Source of the DNA: Pristionchus mayeri
Taxonomy: Eukaryota > Nematoda > Chromadorea > Rhabditida > Neodiplogasteridae
DNA length: 64,000 bases
Assembly: GCA_036245805.1 (NCBI GenBank)
Contig: BTRK01000005.1
Span: 24,523,445 to 24,587,444, forward strand
Direction of reading: 5' to 3'
Below the pieces are notes generated by a model, which saw nothing but the letters and a program-made list of their open reading frames with translations, did not search any database and had not been told where the DNA came from. Position numbers and translations under genes: made by a program. Of the stretch, positions 1 to 10,200 are shown piece by piece. How positions within the stretch are numbered: the stretch's first letter is position 1; each line of letters opens with the position of its first letter.

Positions 1-275
1 TAGGCTATTGAGTAAACCAATGCTGTCTTCGAATTTGGACGGTGTTATTTTGGTGATAGCATGGCTCTTGTCACAATAAACTGGCTATAATTGCGTATAC
101 TAGCAACAAAAATTCGGCAAAACAGTCTACACCAGACTGGAATCGAACCCCCGACAGTTGCAAAAGTAATCCTCACACTACCCACTAGGCCAGCTGTACA
201 CACGAATGAAGCTAGCGAGAGGGTTACACCTGTCGAGGGTACAAACGCGCCGAATCCCCGTCTTTTTTCCGAGGC
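1..275 (-). repeat. Arm of a tRNA-like-bearing inverted-repeat element
   Basis: This is nearly identical to the reverse complement of 11120-11410 and the same orientation as 11465-11710, so it is one arm of a dispersed foldback family. It is cut by the window edge on the left. Homology stops near 275, after the stretch ending in the Lys-Lys-like ctttttt/ccgagg block. On the minus strand it holds a tRNA-like block at 131-196. The open frames across it are shared by every copy of the arm in both orientations and are not genes. Confidence 0.75.
131..196 (-). other. tRNA-like module (A and B boxes)
   Basis: Read on the minus strand this has TGGCCTAGTGGG (A-box-like) about 35 nt upstream of GGTTCGATTCC (B box). 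The acceptor arms do not pair into a clean seven-base stem and the same block recurs at 11234-11300 and 11559-11624. It is therefore a repeat-borne tRNA-derived or tRNA-mimicking sequence and not a functional tRNA gene. Confidence 0.55.
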
Positions 276-923
276 ACAAATGGAGGAAGACGTATTACTC
301 TCACACTCCAATGAGGGAAAGAAAAACTGACGAAGCAATATCGAAAGACGAGAACTTCCCGCTGTGTGACCAAGGAAGATGATAAGGATGCACAACATGA
401 TCAGAGGCGTAGACGCTCTTCTCAAGAGCATAAACAAGTCCTCCAGCACCAGCCTCAACATATTAAAATAAAGCAAGAACTAAATGAAGAATGCATTTTT
501 TTATCAAAACTATGCCCATACATCGATCTCTTCTATAGTTACGTTGTTTATATAAGAAAACAACTAATCTTGCGCATAGGCTCTCTTCGCTCAAGCCTTT
601 ATCACTAGAAAATTTTTAATGCAGATGGTACAAAAATAAGTATATAGTCCTCATTGTAGGCCTAGGTTTCCCATAGGGCCAGAAATAATCTTAAAAGACG
701 GTTCAAGAAAAAGTAACAAAATGAGAGGGGCCACGGATGGGAAAAAATATAATATTCCAGCATTTCTTATGTTACGAATGCAGGCACCAATAGCTAAGAT
801 TCAAGGTAGGTTTTGAAAACGTTATAGACCCACTTTTTGGATCGAAAATTTTGATATCACAGAATTTCACGAGTGATAGATTTACTGGTGTTTTTTTCTG
901 GTCTTTTCGAAGTTTGTCTATAT
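276..923. other. Unassigned non-coding sequence
   Basis: No convincing gene. The part from about 772 to 890 is an inverted copy of about 5840-5940 (both carry the words caccaatagctaag / cttagctattggtg and tgatatcacagaattt / aattctgtgatatca), so at least that part is repeat-derived. I see nothing recognisable in 480-770. Confidence 0.5.
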
Positions 924-2827
924 CACGAGTCTTCTGAGAGATTGCATGAGCCCCCGGCACCAGGAGCCCCGACTTTTAGCACTATCCACGAGATAATTAT
1001 GCCAGAGTATATTGGATACGAGAAAACTTTTGGCGTTGGCCGTTTTTTTTTGGAACCGGCTTTTAGGCATTTTCCGGTTCCGCTCCCGGCTCTACCATAT
1101 ATCGGCTCCCAGATAAGCTAGAGTGGTGGCTTTGGGCTCAAAATGTTCGTAAAATTATTTCCAACAACTTTCCTGTTGATAACAACATCCTACGACAACA
1201 ATATCACATCGAAAAATGTGATAAAGCGATTTAAAAATGAGAAAATAAATTCTAGCGGCTACCCCCCCCCCCCCCCCCCCCCCATTTCGTGTAAACCGAG
1301 ATCAGTTTCAGAATCTACGTACATTACTATATTAAGAAAAAAATAGCGCCGAGCCAATTGTGCCTGGGAATTTGCCCAACAAAGGCGAAAATCATCGAAA
1401 ATTCGATCATTTCAAATATTCGCAATTGTCATTCTTCACGAAACAAAGTCCATTTGTCGCCTTTTTACTGTTTTATTATAATTACTTATATAAAACATCA
1501 AATTCAGTTGAAAAAACCGGAGATGTCCATATTTTAGAAAAATCATATTTTTCACATCACAATTTCTCAAATTTGAACAATGTAAACTCAAAATTTCGAG
1601 ATCACTTGACTCCTCAACTGTAGCCATTTTGTAGCATGCCTCGACGTGAATGAAAATTGGTGGAACATGTCCCTCCAATATCTCAGGTCTCTAGTTTTTT
1701 GAGACCCGAAATTGGCTCAGAAGACCGTGTCGGCAATAATTAATTTCATTTTTTGAAGTTAATTTTGAGAATTCTGATTGGATATGGATGTAAATATTGT
1801 TTTCGTAATATGTTGTATAAACTAAACATAAAAATAAACACCTATTACCGTTTCTAAATTTCTGAAATTTTTGCAATTTGAAAATTTTTGATTTTTGAAA
1901 AATTGTTCAAACGATCACTTTTCCATATGTATTTGATTCATCATATTAGGAAAACATTACTTACAACCATATCCAATCGGAATTCTCAAAACTAACTTCA
2001 AAAATCAATTTAAATATTACCGACACGGTCTTCTGAGCCAATTTCGGGTCTCAAAAAACTAGAGACCTGAGATATTGGAGGGACATGTTCCATCAATTTT
2101 CATTCACGTCGAGGCATGCTACAAAATGGCTACAGTTGAGGAGTCAAGTGATCTCGAAATTTTGAGTTTACATCGTTCAAATTTGAGAAATTGTGATGTG
2201 AAAAATATGATTTTTCTAAAATATGGACATCTCCGGTTTTTTCAACTGAATTTGATGTTTTATATAAGTAATTATAATAAAACAGTAAAAAGGCGACAAA
2301 TGGACTTTGTTTCGTGAAGAATAACAATTGCGAATATTTGAAATGATCGAATTTTCGATGATTTTCGCCTTTGTTGGGTAAATTCCCAGGCACAATTGGC
2401 TCGGCGCTATTTTTTTCTTAATATCGTAATGTATGTAGATTCTGAAACTAATCTCGGTTTACACGAAATGGGGGGGGTCCCCGAGCCGCTAGAATTTATT
2501 TTCTCATTTTTAAATCGCTTTATCACATTTTTCGATGTGATATTGTTGTCGTAGGATGTTGTTATCAACAGGAAAGTTGTTGGAAATAATTTTACGAACA
2601 TTTTGAGCCCAAAGCCACCACTCTAGCTCATCTGGGAGCCGATATATGGTAGAGCCGGGAGCGGAACCGGAAAATGCCTAAAAGCCGGTTCCAAAAAAAA
2701 ACGGCCAACGCCAAAAGTTTTCTCGTATCCAATATATTCTGGCATAATTATCTCGTGGATACTGCTAAAAGTCGGGGCTCCTGGTGCCGCAGGGGTTCCG
2801 TTTTCATGCAATCTCTCAGAACTCGTG
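924..2827. mobile_element. Foldback transposon copy 1, very long inverted arms
   Basis: Two arms of about 865 bp (924-1790 and 1966-2827) are reverse complements of each other around a loop of about 175 bp. The termini read CACGAGT...ACTCGTG. A second copy lies at 22846-24412, where the empty site is known and shows a 4-bp duplication. Here the flanks (atat / ttat) do not form an exact duplication. No transposase is visible, so the element is probably non-autonomous. The arms carry a run of 22 C at 1262-1283, with only a short G run in the matching place of the other arm. Open frames such as 1360-1623 occur mirrored in both arms and are structural shadows. Confidence 0.9.
1262..1283. repeat. 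Poly-C homopolymer tract (22 C)
   Basis: A continuous run of C inside the left foldback arm. The same site in the other arm and in the second copy has only 7-9 G/C, so the tract has expanded or the others have contracted. Confidence 0.9.
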
Positions 2828-3206
2828 TTATATAGGGGTGGTACATACCGTCCTGGAGTATGTGCTCCCACTTTCAGAAGTTTTCCGATGATTAAACGGG
2901 ATCTTCATCCATGGTAAACATAAATCGAGAGCGCGAGACGGTTAGAGCGCACGCTCTCGTATCACTGCATAGCATCACTATGTCCCGGACGCTTCCGGTG
3001 AAAATACATACTGAAAAAAATAAAACGTCCGCAGGCATCCCGGAAAAGGAGCGGGCCATTAAACATAGACTTTCAATGGAATGTCGAGAGAAAAATGCCG
3101 TGCTGCGGTTAGGCCGCCAGATGGCTAAAGCCCGCGATCTCGGGGGGATTGCATTTATTTCATACTTACCTTTTAGACGTTGTAGCTCGCATAAATGAAA
3201 AGATAT
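2828..3206. other. Unassigned repeat-like sequence
   Basis: The first 55 bases (ggtggtacat...cccactttcagaagtttt) recur at 4500-4570, and the words around 3070-3095 (tggaatgtcgagag) recur at 4466-4482. This suggests one older repeat interrupted by later insertions. An open frame on the + strand (2911-3198) is rich in K/R/E, but it has no recognisable domain and I do not call it a gene. Confidence 0.4.
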
Positions 3207-4170
3207 CAGGCCTCTCACGAGAGAAATCGGGACAACGAGTTGACATTGAAAATGAAATTTTTTTAAATTTCTAGTTAATTAGTACGGGTATAGGGTCTAG
3301 AAGATTTTCCACTTTCGATTTGACCCCATTGCATCTTGCAGCTGCAGCAGGATGCTGCAAACTTGAGACGTATGTCATTGGATATTGAGGTTTTCATAAA
3401 AAAAAGTGGTGACGTTTGCACACAAGTGTTTCTACGATCAAATGAACGATTTTGACACATGTTGTTCATTACTCACTTTTGCGACCGTTGCCGCAGACGC
3501 ATGGTAGACCAGTTTTTAATTTCTTAGACGAGCAATGATGTTTTGCCCAACTCCAAACTTTCCCAGTTTGTAGAGCTTGAAATTCCGCACATAGCATATT
3601 TTTCTTTGATTTTATCTCGGTGGTCTTGGCACATTCTCAAGCGGGCGAAAACCTTGTAACGGTTGCACGGTTCACCTTCAGTGGAACTGAGTTCGCAAAG
3701 TCGCAAGTTCGAATCCCATCCATGACAGACAACTTTTTTGCAATGTGATTATATCGAAAAAGCAAGTCAGAAAGTATTGAGTGTCATGTGAATGAGCAAA
3801 ATGGATTGCAAAAAACTTGGGCAAAAATCAGGGTTCGATTGAGAAATTAAAAACTGCTCTAACACGCGTCTGCTGCAAGGGTCGCAAAAGTGAAAAATGA
3901 ACAACATGTGTCAAAATCGTTCATTTGATCGTAGAAACACTTTGTGTACAAACGTCACCACTTTTTTTTGATGAAAACCTCAATAACCAATGGTCTACGT
4001 CTCTAGTTTGCAGCAATCTGCTGCAGCTGCAAAGCATCTAAAAAACCTGAAAATTCAGTTTTAGTCTAATCTAGTCAAGAACTAAATGGAAACATAATAA
4101 ACAAAATTTCCCAAAATTTTAATGTCAACTGAAAATGCCGATTTGTCGCGATTCTCTCGTGAGAGGCCTG
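3207..4170. mobile_element. Foldback/TIR element, 4-bp ATAT target duplication
   Basis: The termini are CAGGCCTCTCACGAGAG and its reverse complement, flanked on both sides by ATAT (3203-3206 and 4171-4174). The inner part is also inverted (about 3275-3530 against 3850-4060). The termini closely match those of the elements at 61795-62809 and 7984 (CACGCCTCTCAtGAGA), so these form one family. There is no transposase. A tRNA-like block sits near the middle. Confidence 0.85.
3661..3722 (+). other. tRNA-like B-box module
   Basis: GTTCGAATCCC (B-box-like) near 3707-3717 is preceded by an imperfect A-box-like stretch in the centre of the foldback element. The cloverleaf is poor, and a functional tRNA is unlikely. 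Confidence 0.35.
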
Positions 4171-4180
4171 ATATAAAATC

Positions 4181-4392
4181 TAGGGTGGCTGAAATGGATC
4201 ACGGTTAACCGTCTTGTTTACTCTCTCATACGGGTCATCCGTGAGTGGAGGGAGAGAGAGACGAGAGAGTCTCTATCTCCACAATGAATAGAGAGGGTAG
4301 GACTGCTAGAGGGGACGGTTAACCGTCTCATCCGTCTCTGATCTGCCGAGGCCCTCTAAATAGCGACCCGTTGATCCATTTCAGCCACCCTA
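4181..4392. mobile_element. hAT-like MITE, TIR TAGGGTGGCTG
   Basis: A 212-bp element with terminal inverted repeats TAGGGTGGCTGAAATGGATC / GATCCATTTCAGCCACCCTA. The eight bases outside are ATAAAATC and ATAAGCTC (6 of 8 identical), consistent with an aged 8-bp target duplication of hAT type. The interior also contains an inverted GGTTAACCGTC pair. There is no coding capacity. Confidence 0.7.
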
Positions 4393-6136
4393 ATAAGCTC
4401 GCTCTCACAACCAAGGATGACAAGGATGACCCAAAAGTCACCGGAGACCAATTCGAAGTCTTTCAATGACTTTAAATGGAATGTCGAGAGGGTTTGTCCA
4501 GGGTGGTACATGCCGTCCTGTAGTATGTAATAATATTTATGCGTTTCAGCTCCCACTTTCAGAAGTTTTCCCATAGACCTTCTAAAAGGTGAGTTAGGAT
4601 GTTGTAGCTTTCATGCGATTTTCTGTAGGCGCAATCCCAGAATAGTTCCCAGGTTTCACTCTCTAGCGAATACTGGCTTGTTAGCCTACTATACATCGAT
4701 ATAAAAAAGTTTGGTCCAATTTTTTTTCGATCGAAATCTGTAGAAAATTGCTCATAAGAAATTTGGACTTCCCTGTGTGGCATGTTTCCATTCCATTTTA
4801 GTAATCTACGTAGTCCCTAACTTGATATTGCATGATTTTACATATTTTTAAAATGGGGGGCTTTTGGGGATTCACATACAACGATAGGACAAAAATAGTT
4901 CTAGCAATGTGGACAAAAAATCCGTGGTCGAAAAGTAGGTAAGAAACGACATAACGTGCCCGGTTTTTGGAGTTCGGACCAATGAAAGGTAGAAAACGTA
5001 CCCATTACTGCATAAAGAAATATCGTAACGTCTGTCTGTCCGTCCATCCCTTTGTGCGTTTGTCTGTCTGTCACATTTTTTCTTCTAATCGCTCTAATTC
5101 GCTTCAAAATCATCCTATGTGCCTAAGACCTCGACCATATGAATTCCATTGGTGAGCACTTTCAAATTTTGATCTTTGATCTTTTTCTTCAAATCGCTCT
5201 AACTCGGCTCAAACACGTCCGTGTCACGTCGGACCTTGACCGTTGGCATTCACTTGGTGAGCACTTTCAGCAGAGCACACAACATGGTGAATTTTATCAA
5301 ATCACGGAAAACTCAAATGAACTCCGTGCACCACCCACTACACCACCCTAACCTGCTCTCAGCTCCCGCAGCGTAAGCGTTGTGAAAGGCTCGTGAGGCC
5401 GAGGGTGATTCGAAAAAGTTGGGATGGATCTTCGCCTTTTTAGGGAATTTAGGTTTGCAATTTTGCTTGGTGGGTGCTATAGCGGAACGATGAATATTTT
5501 TAAAATGGTCCAGACGACACCGGACATTCCGGGGGGGGGGGGGGGGGGGGGGGGGGTTGGTCACACCGTGAACATCGAAACCCGTTTGTAATATTCTTAA
5601 GTCGAGGCACGTCTGGATTATTGATTGATTGTTGAAAAGTAAATAAAAATTTAAAAGCAACTTGAAGAAAAAACAACTGGGAAGCAAATAAATACAATTA
5701 CAGAACAGTTGATAGCTTTTCAATCAGTTCTATCGGCAAACGGTCAAAATTATGATCATATTTGGACCCCAGCGGACAGGTTAAACATTGTTTAGATGGC
5801 ATATATATATTTCGGCATCGCTCATTGTGGTCCCCATGAATAAGAGTGAAATTCTGTGATATCAAAATTTCGAACCCTAAAATTGGAGGTGTCTGGAACT
5901 TTTTCAAAATCGACACAAGCACCTTAGCTATTGGTGCTTGTGTTCCTAACTTGGGACCCTTAGTTCGGAAAAAAAATTATTTAATTAATTACAATAATAT
6001 TAGTTTTTTTTACAATCCGTGACTCCTTCCGTTCTCTTGTGAACGGTCTGATATGGGCCTCCAGGAAGAATTAGCCAATCCGGGCTTCTATCGATAGTAG
6101 TACAGATATCTAATGAATATTATACCAATAACTCAC
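4393..6136. other. Repeat fragments and poly-G tract, no gene seen
   Basis: About 5020-5215 is a repeat starting with a GTCTGTCTGTCCGTCC microsatellite. It recurs at 10245-10400, immediately before the LINE fragment. 5531-5556 is a run of 26 G, and its flanks (acaccgga / ttggtcacaccgtg) recur in inverted form around the C run at 60953-60969. 5840-5940 is the inverted partner of 772-890. Open frames here are short and unrecognisable. Confidence 0.5.
5531..5556. repeat. Poly-G homopolymer tract (26 G)
   Basis: The longest homopolymer in the window. A related repeat at 60953-60969 carries 17 C at the equivalent place. G tracts of this size are expected to form quadruplex structures. Confidence 0.9.
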
Positions 6137-6199
6137 AGCTGCTGCGATGCCTGCTCCGATCGCAATTTTTTTCGTCCCAGCTGCGACTGCGCGCTGCAT
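6137..6199 (-). CDS. Possible first coding exon of an unidentified minus-strand gene
   Basis: On the minus strand an ATG at 6199 opens 21 codons beginning MQRAVAAGTKKIAIGAG, ending in Ala-Ala-Ala at a consensus donor GTGAGT. The start is preceded by a TATGTCAG that could serve as a splice or trans-splice acceptor. The composition (basic start, then Ala/Gly/Ile helix) would suit a mitochondrial presequence or an N-terminal membrane anchor. I cannot find the next exon, because the sequence downstream is filled with repeats. It would be divergently arranged relative to eIF2-beta. This is an inference from one short exon. Confidence 0.3.
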
Positions 6200-7239
6200 C
6201 TTGCGCTTTCCGGTTTACCTGACATAAGCAAACTTCAAATCAAATAATTATTTACAATGATCAGAAAGGCACAAGGATTTAGGTCTAAGGATAACGGTCA
6301 AGCTACACACCCCACACCTAGTTTAGGGTTTCTAGTGCAATAAACAGTATTTTAATTTACAAACTCCTCATAAATCCCTAATGTTTGGAATTCATCATTC
6401 CGAAATAAATTAATTTAAATAATCATTATAATGAGCCTTCCACGCGGCCGTATAGATTATAGACAACAAAACAAATCATCATAATAATTAATATAACGCA
6501 CTAACACGACCACGGAGGCGGAGGACAAACTCTCGACTATCTCTACACCACACACAGCCGTTTACCTTGATTTTCAGACAATTCGTTACGAGAAATAACT
6601 GACGTGTCAAATATCTGTGACTGCATGCACGGTCCCTTGCCCGTCGACATTCGGAAAATCGGACCGCCTAACTGACCCTTTTCTCCAATTCTCTATTTAG
6701 CAGTGAATTGCAAACTGAAATTTGGCAAAAGACGCAGAGGAGAGGTATAAATACTGTAAAATTTGAAGCTTAAATGACCCGCAATTTCCTGATTTCCTGA
6801 GGCAGGGTCAATTTAGGCACGTTTGAACGATTTCCGTTCGAGAAAAATTAGGCGGATTAGGTTTTCTAATGTCGACGAATAAGGGGCCGTGACTGCAGCA
6901 AGCTGTTTGTGCCAGCTGTTTATAAATTTTAAGTTTAAAATTTCTAATTGAATTTCTTACTATTTCATAATTTTGGAAAATCACTCCCAAATTGATGCTG
7001 ATTTTTTCCCAGTCCCATATGCCTACGTTTAAACAATGGGCAGTTATGTGAAAACCAGAATCTCTTTCTATTTTATGAAAAATCTCTTTTCCTAATTTAT
7101 TTATGATAGAAATTGAACAAAATATGTCTCCTCGTTGGTTAACATACCTTTCATATGAGCCCTCCCCTCCCCCTACATCGGCGTATTCTCGCCCGAGGGC
7201 CCTCTTACATGACGAAATCATTGTTGCTGTTTTTTTATC
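6200..7239. other. Intergenic region upstream of eIF2-beta
   Basis: AT-rich sequence between the possible minus-strand exon and eIF2-beta, with no repeat family recognised. It presumably holds the eIF2-beta promoter, but I see no TATA box in a convincing position. Confidence 0.4.
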
Positions 7240-7257
7240 TCTATTTAAGCATTACAG
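7240..7257 (+). promoter_or_regulatory. Possible trans-splice acceptor before eIF2-beta
   Basis: A pyrimidine-rich stretch ends in ATTACAG 20 nt before the initiator ATG of eIF2-beta, with no upstream exon visible. In nematodes such a site would receive a spliced leader. This is inference only. Confidence 0.35.
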
Positions 7258-7277
7258 ATTGCTGGAATCTGTTAATA

Positions 7278-10200
7278 ATGGCGGATGACGATCTGGTGAG
7301 TACGTTTCTTGGTGAATGTATGTTTTAAACTTTTGTTGTAGGAGCTTAACCTGACTAAGAAGAAGAAGACCAAAAAGGTGATCAAACTGGATGACGAGGA
7401 TGAGAGTACTGCACCTGCTATTGTTGACGATGATGGATGTGAGTATGACAGAAATTTTAAAAAAAAATTGCCGCCTGAAACTCATTGTCCCCCCGTGCAC
7501 AACGCGATGAATAAAGCCTACTTGGCCTGAAGGAATTTGATCAATAGACCGCCTAGGCACCTGATCTCTTGATTTCTCGCCAAATGATCGATATTACAAA
7601 TTATATTGCCGGCCAATCAACTCAGGTCACGAGTTTGTAATGATTGAACGGTAGAATTAGTCCGAGAGAAGCTATGAGCTCAGAATGACCTGATTAGGTC
7701 ACAAAGGAACCTGATCAGGTAATTACACCTATAGGTGCACCTATCATTTTAACCTGAACAGGTCTAAAGGGAAATCCTAATTTTCACAGTTTTGGGCATA
7801 TTTTTCAGCCGAGCTAAAGCTGGGTAAGAAGAAGAAGAAGAAGGCCGCAGTTATCGAGGGCGAAGAAGATAATGCAGCACCCAAGGATGGACTTGGTGAT
7901 CTAGGTTCGTTACACAGAACATTTTTTGCACTGATATGGAACGTTGTATAAGCCAGGGCTGTGCGGCAAGCGATTCGGCATATCACGCCTTTCACGAGAG
8001 AATCAAGCTAGAATCGCGATACAATGGGGAAGGAAAATCGGGAAATTGATTCTAACCAGTTTTGGGCACCTTGAGGCATGTCTGACAGTTCCCCCAAAGT
8101 CTTATTTTGCATACTTCATTTTCAAGCTCCCAGCATAGGGTCGGATATCGGCACCTCCTCCTTTCACGGCGGTTATCTCGCTTACCATGTAAGATATACG
8201 AAAGTTGCCCCCCCCCCCCCCCGCTCATGAACTCTCGAATGAATGGCTTGCTCAAAAATACGAACTCACTGGTGTTACTCATGATCATTTTCCTTTTCCT
8301 TATCATTTGAAATTAGGGATGACTATTCAATATCAATACCCAATATTGCTCACATTCAATACTCGTAAGAGAGATGCCGCTCTCTCGCTCAGAATTGACT
8401 CGGAATGGGAATGACTCAATATCGAAATAATCGATTTTCTTGGTCATTTAAATGTGTTTCAATGTCAAAATGAATAAGATCTCGATGTCAATACCCATTA
8501 TCACTTCTGTCGTGAACTCCATACGTGATAACTGCAGTTTGACTCATTAGGCATCGGCTTTATCCTGGGCGGGAATAGTTTACAACGAGATCACCGAGAC
8601 TAAGATTGATCGTAGACGATCACAACAAACGGACAGTAAAAATGGTCTAGAGAAAACGCAAAATTAAAATGTCGAGGGAAGAGAGGAGCAAGGGAGGGGA
8701 CGGAGGACAATGTACAGATGGTACAAGAGAACAAGTGAAAAGGGAGAGGAGACTGAGAGGGTAGGGGAAATGACTACAGGGGAAGGGCGCCTCCCTGAGC
8801 CTTCACCGTGTCGGAGATGTATGGGGCGATCCCTCCAGCCGACTTCCATCTTCCTCTCCTCTGGACAGGCTCTAGTGGGGTTCCTCGTCGAAGGGATTCA
8901 TTGACGCATCCAGACCGCAACTGGTGAGGGGTGATCCTCTCCACTTGGACGGAATCGCAGAGCATCTTGATGTCCTTCCTGAACGTGTCGGACGAGATTG
9001 GAGTGAGGGGATGGGAGAGGGAAGGGAATACCCAGACTGAGTGCGGAACTCTCGCCCGGTACGAATGGAAAAGCGCCAAGGCGGGGGAGTCCTCCTTCGC
9101 GGCAATGAAAGTCTCCCTGCCCTCAGCGAATTGGTCATTCTTCGCCCGGGAAACAGAGATCTTGAGTGTGTCGCCCGACAGCTGAATATCGTCCCAAAAA
9201 GCCGAATTCCTACGTGCTGAATCGGGAATCATAGATAGTATGGCATCATAAGGATATGACATGGGCACTGCAAAGTGAGCAAAAGAAACAGACAGAACAC
9301 GAATGGAAGAAAGTGATTTCCTTTCTAGTACTCTTCTAAGGGTGTAAATGATAAGGGAGGAGGGGCAAGAGGGATCTAGTCCTCTCTCCTTCGCGTATGA
9401 AGACAGCTTCTCCCAGTTCGACGAGTACGCTCGGATGGTGTTGGGTGCCTTCGAACCCTCGATAGCGCCATCGAGCATAACGATAGGCTGGGGTCGACCT
9501 TTGAAATCTTCTCGGAGAGGGCGCGTAAGGTCTCGCCGTTATCACCTGGAAAACGAACTACTGACACTGGTATCTATGTTATCATTAACTACTCTCGTCG
9601 AAACTCGAAGACAGGAGGGTAGGACCAGAGGGGGGGGGGCATTATAATTGGGCGGGTGGATGGGCTATTCCCAGGAAAAAAAGCTAGAATAGAGAAATCG
9701 ATTAGGGAAAGAGGCGCGTCCTCGAGGCCACGCCGATACTCAGCCGAGAGAGTACACGAATAGGAGAGAGACTGTGTGGATGTGAGAGAAAACGGGAGGG
9801 AATTTGAATTTTTTCTTTTACTTCTATTGCCGATACCTTCTTCGTCAAACAACAAATATTACCCAATACTTTCTCATTATCTCTAATATTCGGTCAATTT
9901 GAATTGCCGATTTCCCCGCTCGCTAAATATTGGGTGAGTGGGAAATGAGAGGGTGAGAGAGGGAAATATTGAATATCGAATTGACATCCCTATTTGAAAT
10001 GCATTTTCAACAGAATAGTTCTCTTTCACACCACACTCTTCGGAGAGCGCAGTCCAGCAAGTAACTTGCTGCACAGCCCTCGTACAAGCTAGGGTTGGCT
10101 ATGCGATATCGATATTGAAACGTTGCATCGCGCGCTCGTCTTGATTGCATCGTTTCTAATTTGTGGTATAATTTTGAAATATTAGGTTGGTGGATAATGT

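Noticed and set aside
1360..2393. Open frames of 80-87 codons repeated on both strands at 1-2.4 kb and 23-24 kb
   Set aside because: They are identical mirrored translations of the foldback arms and lack any domain. They follow from the inverted repeat, not from protein constraint.
8107..8310. Proline-rich and glycine-rich small open frames around 8.2 kb
   Set aside because: Created by the C homopolymer inside an eIF2-beta intron.
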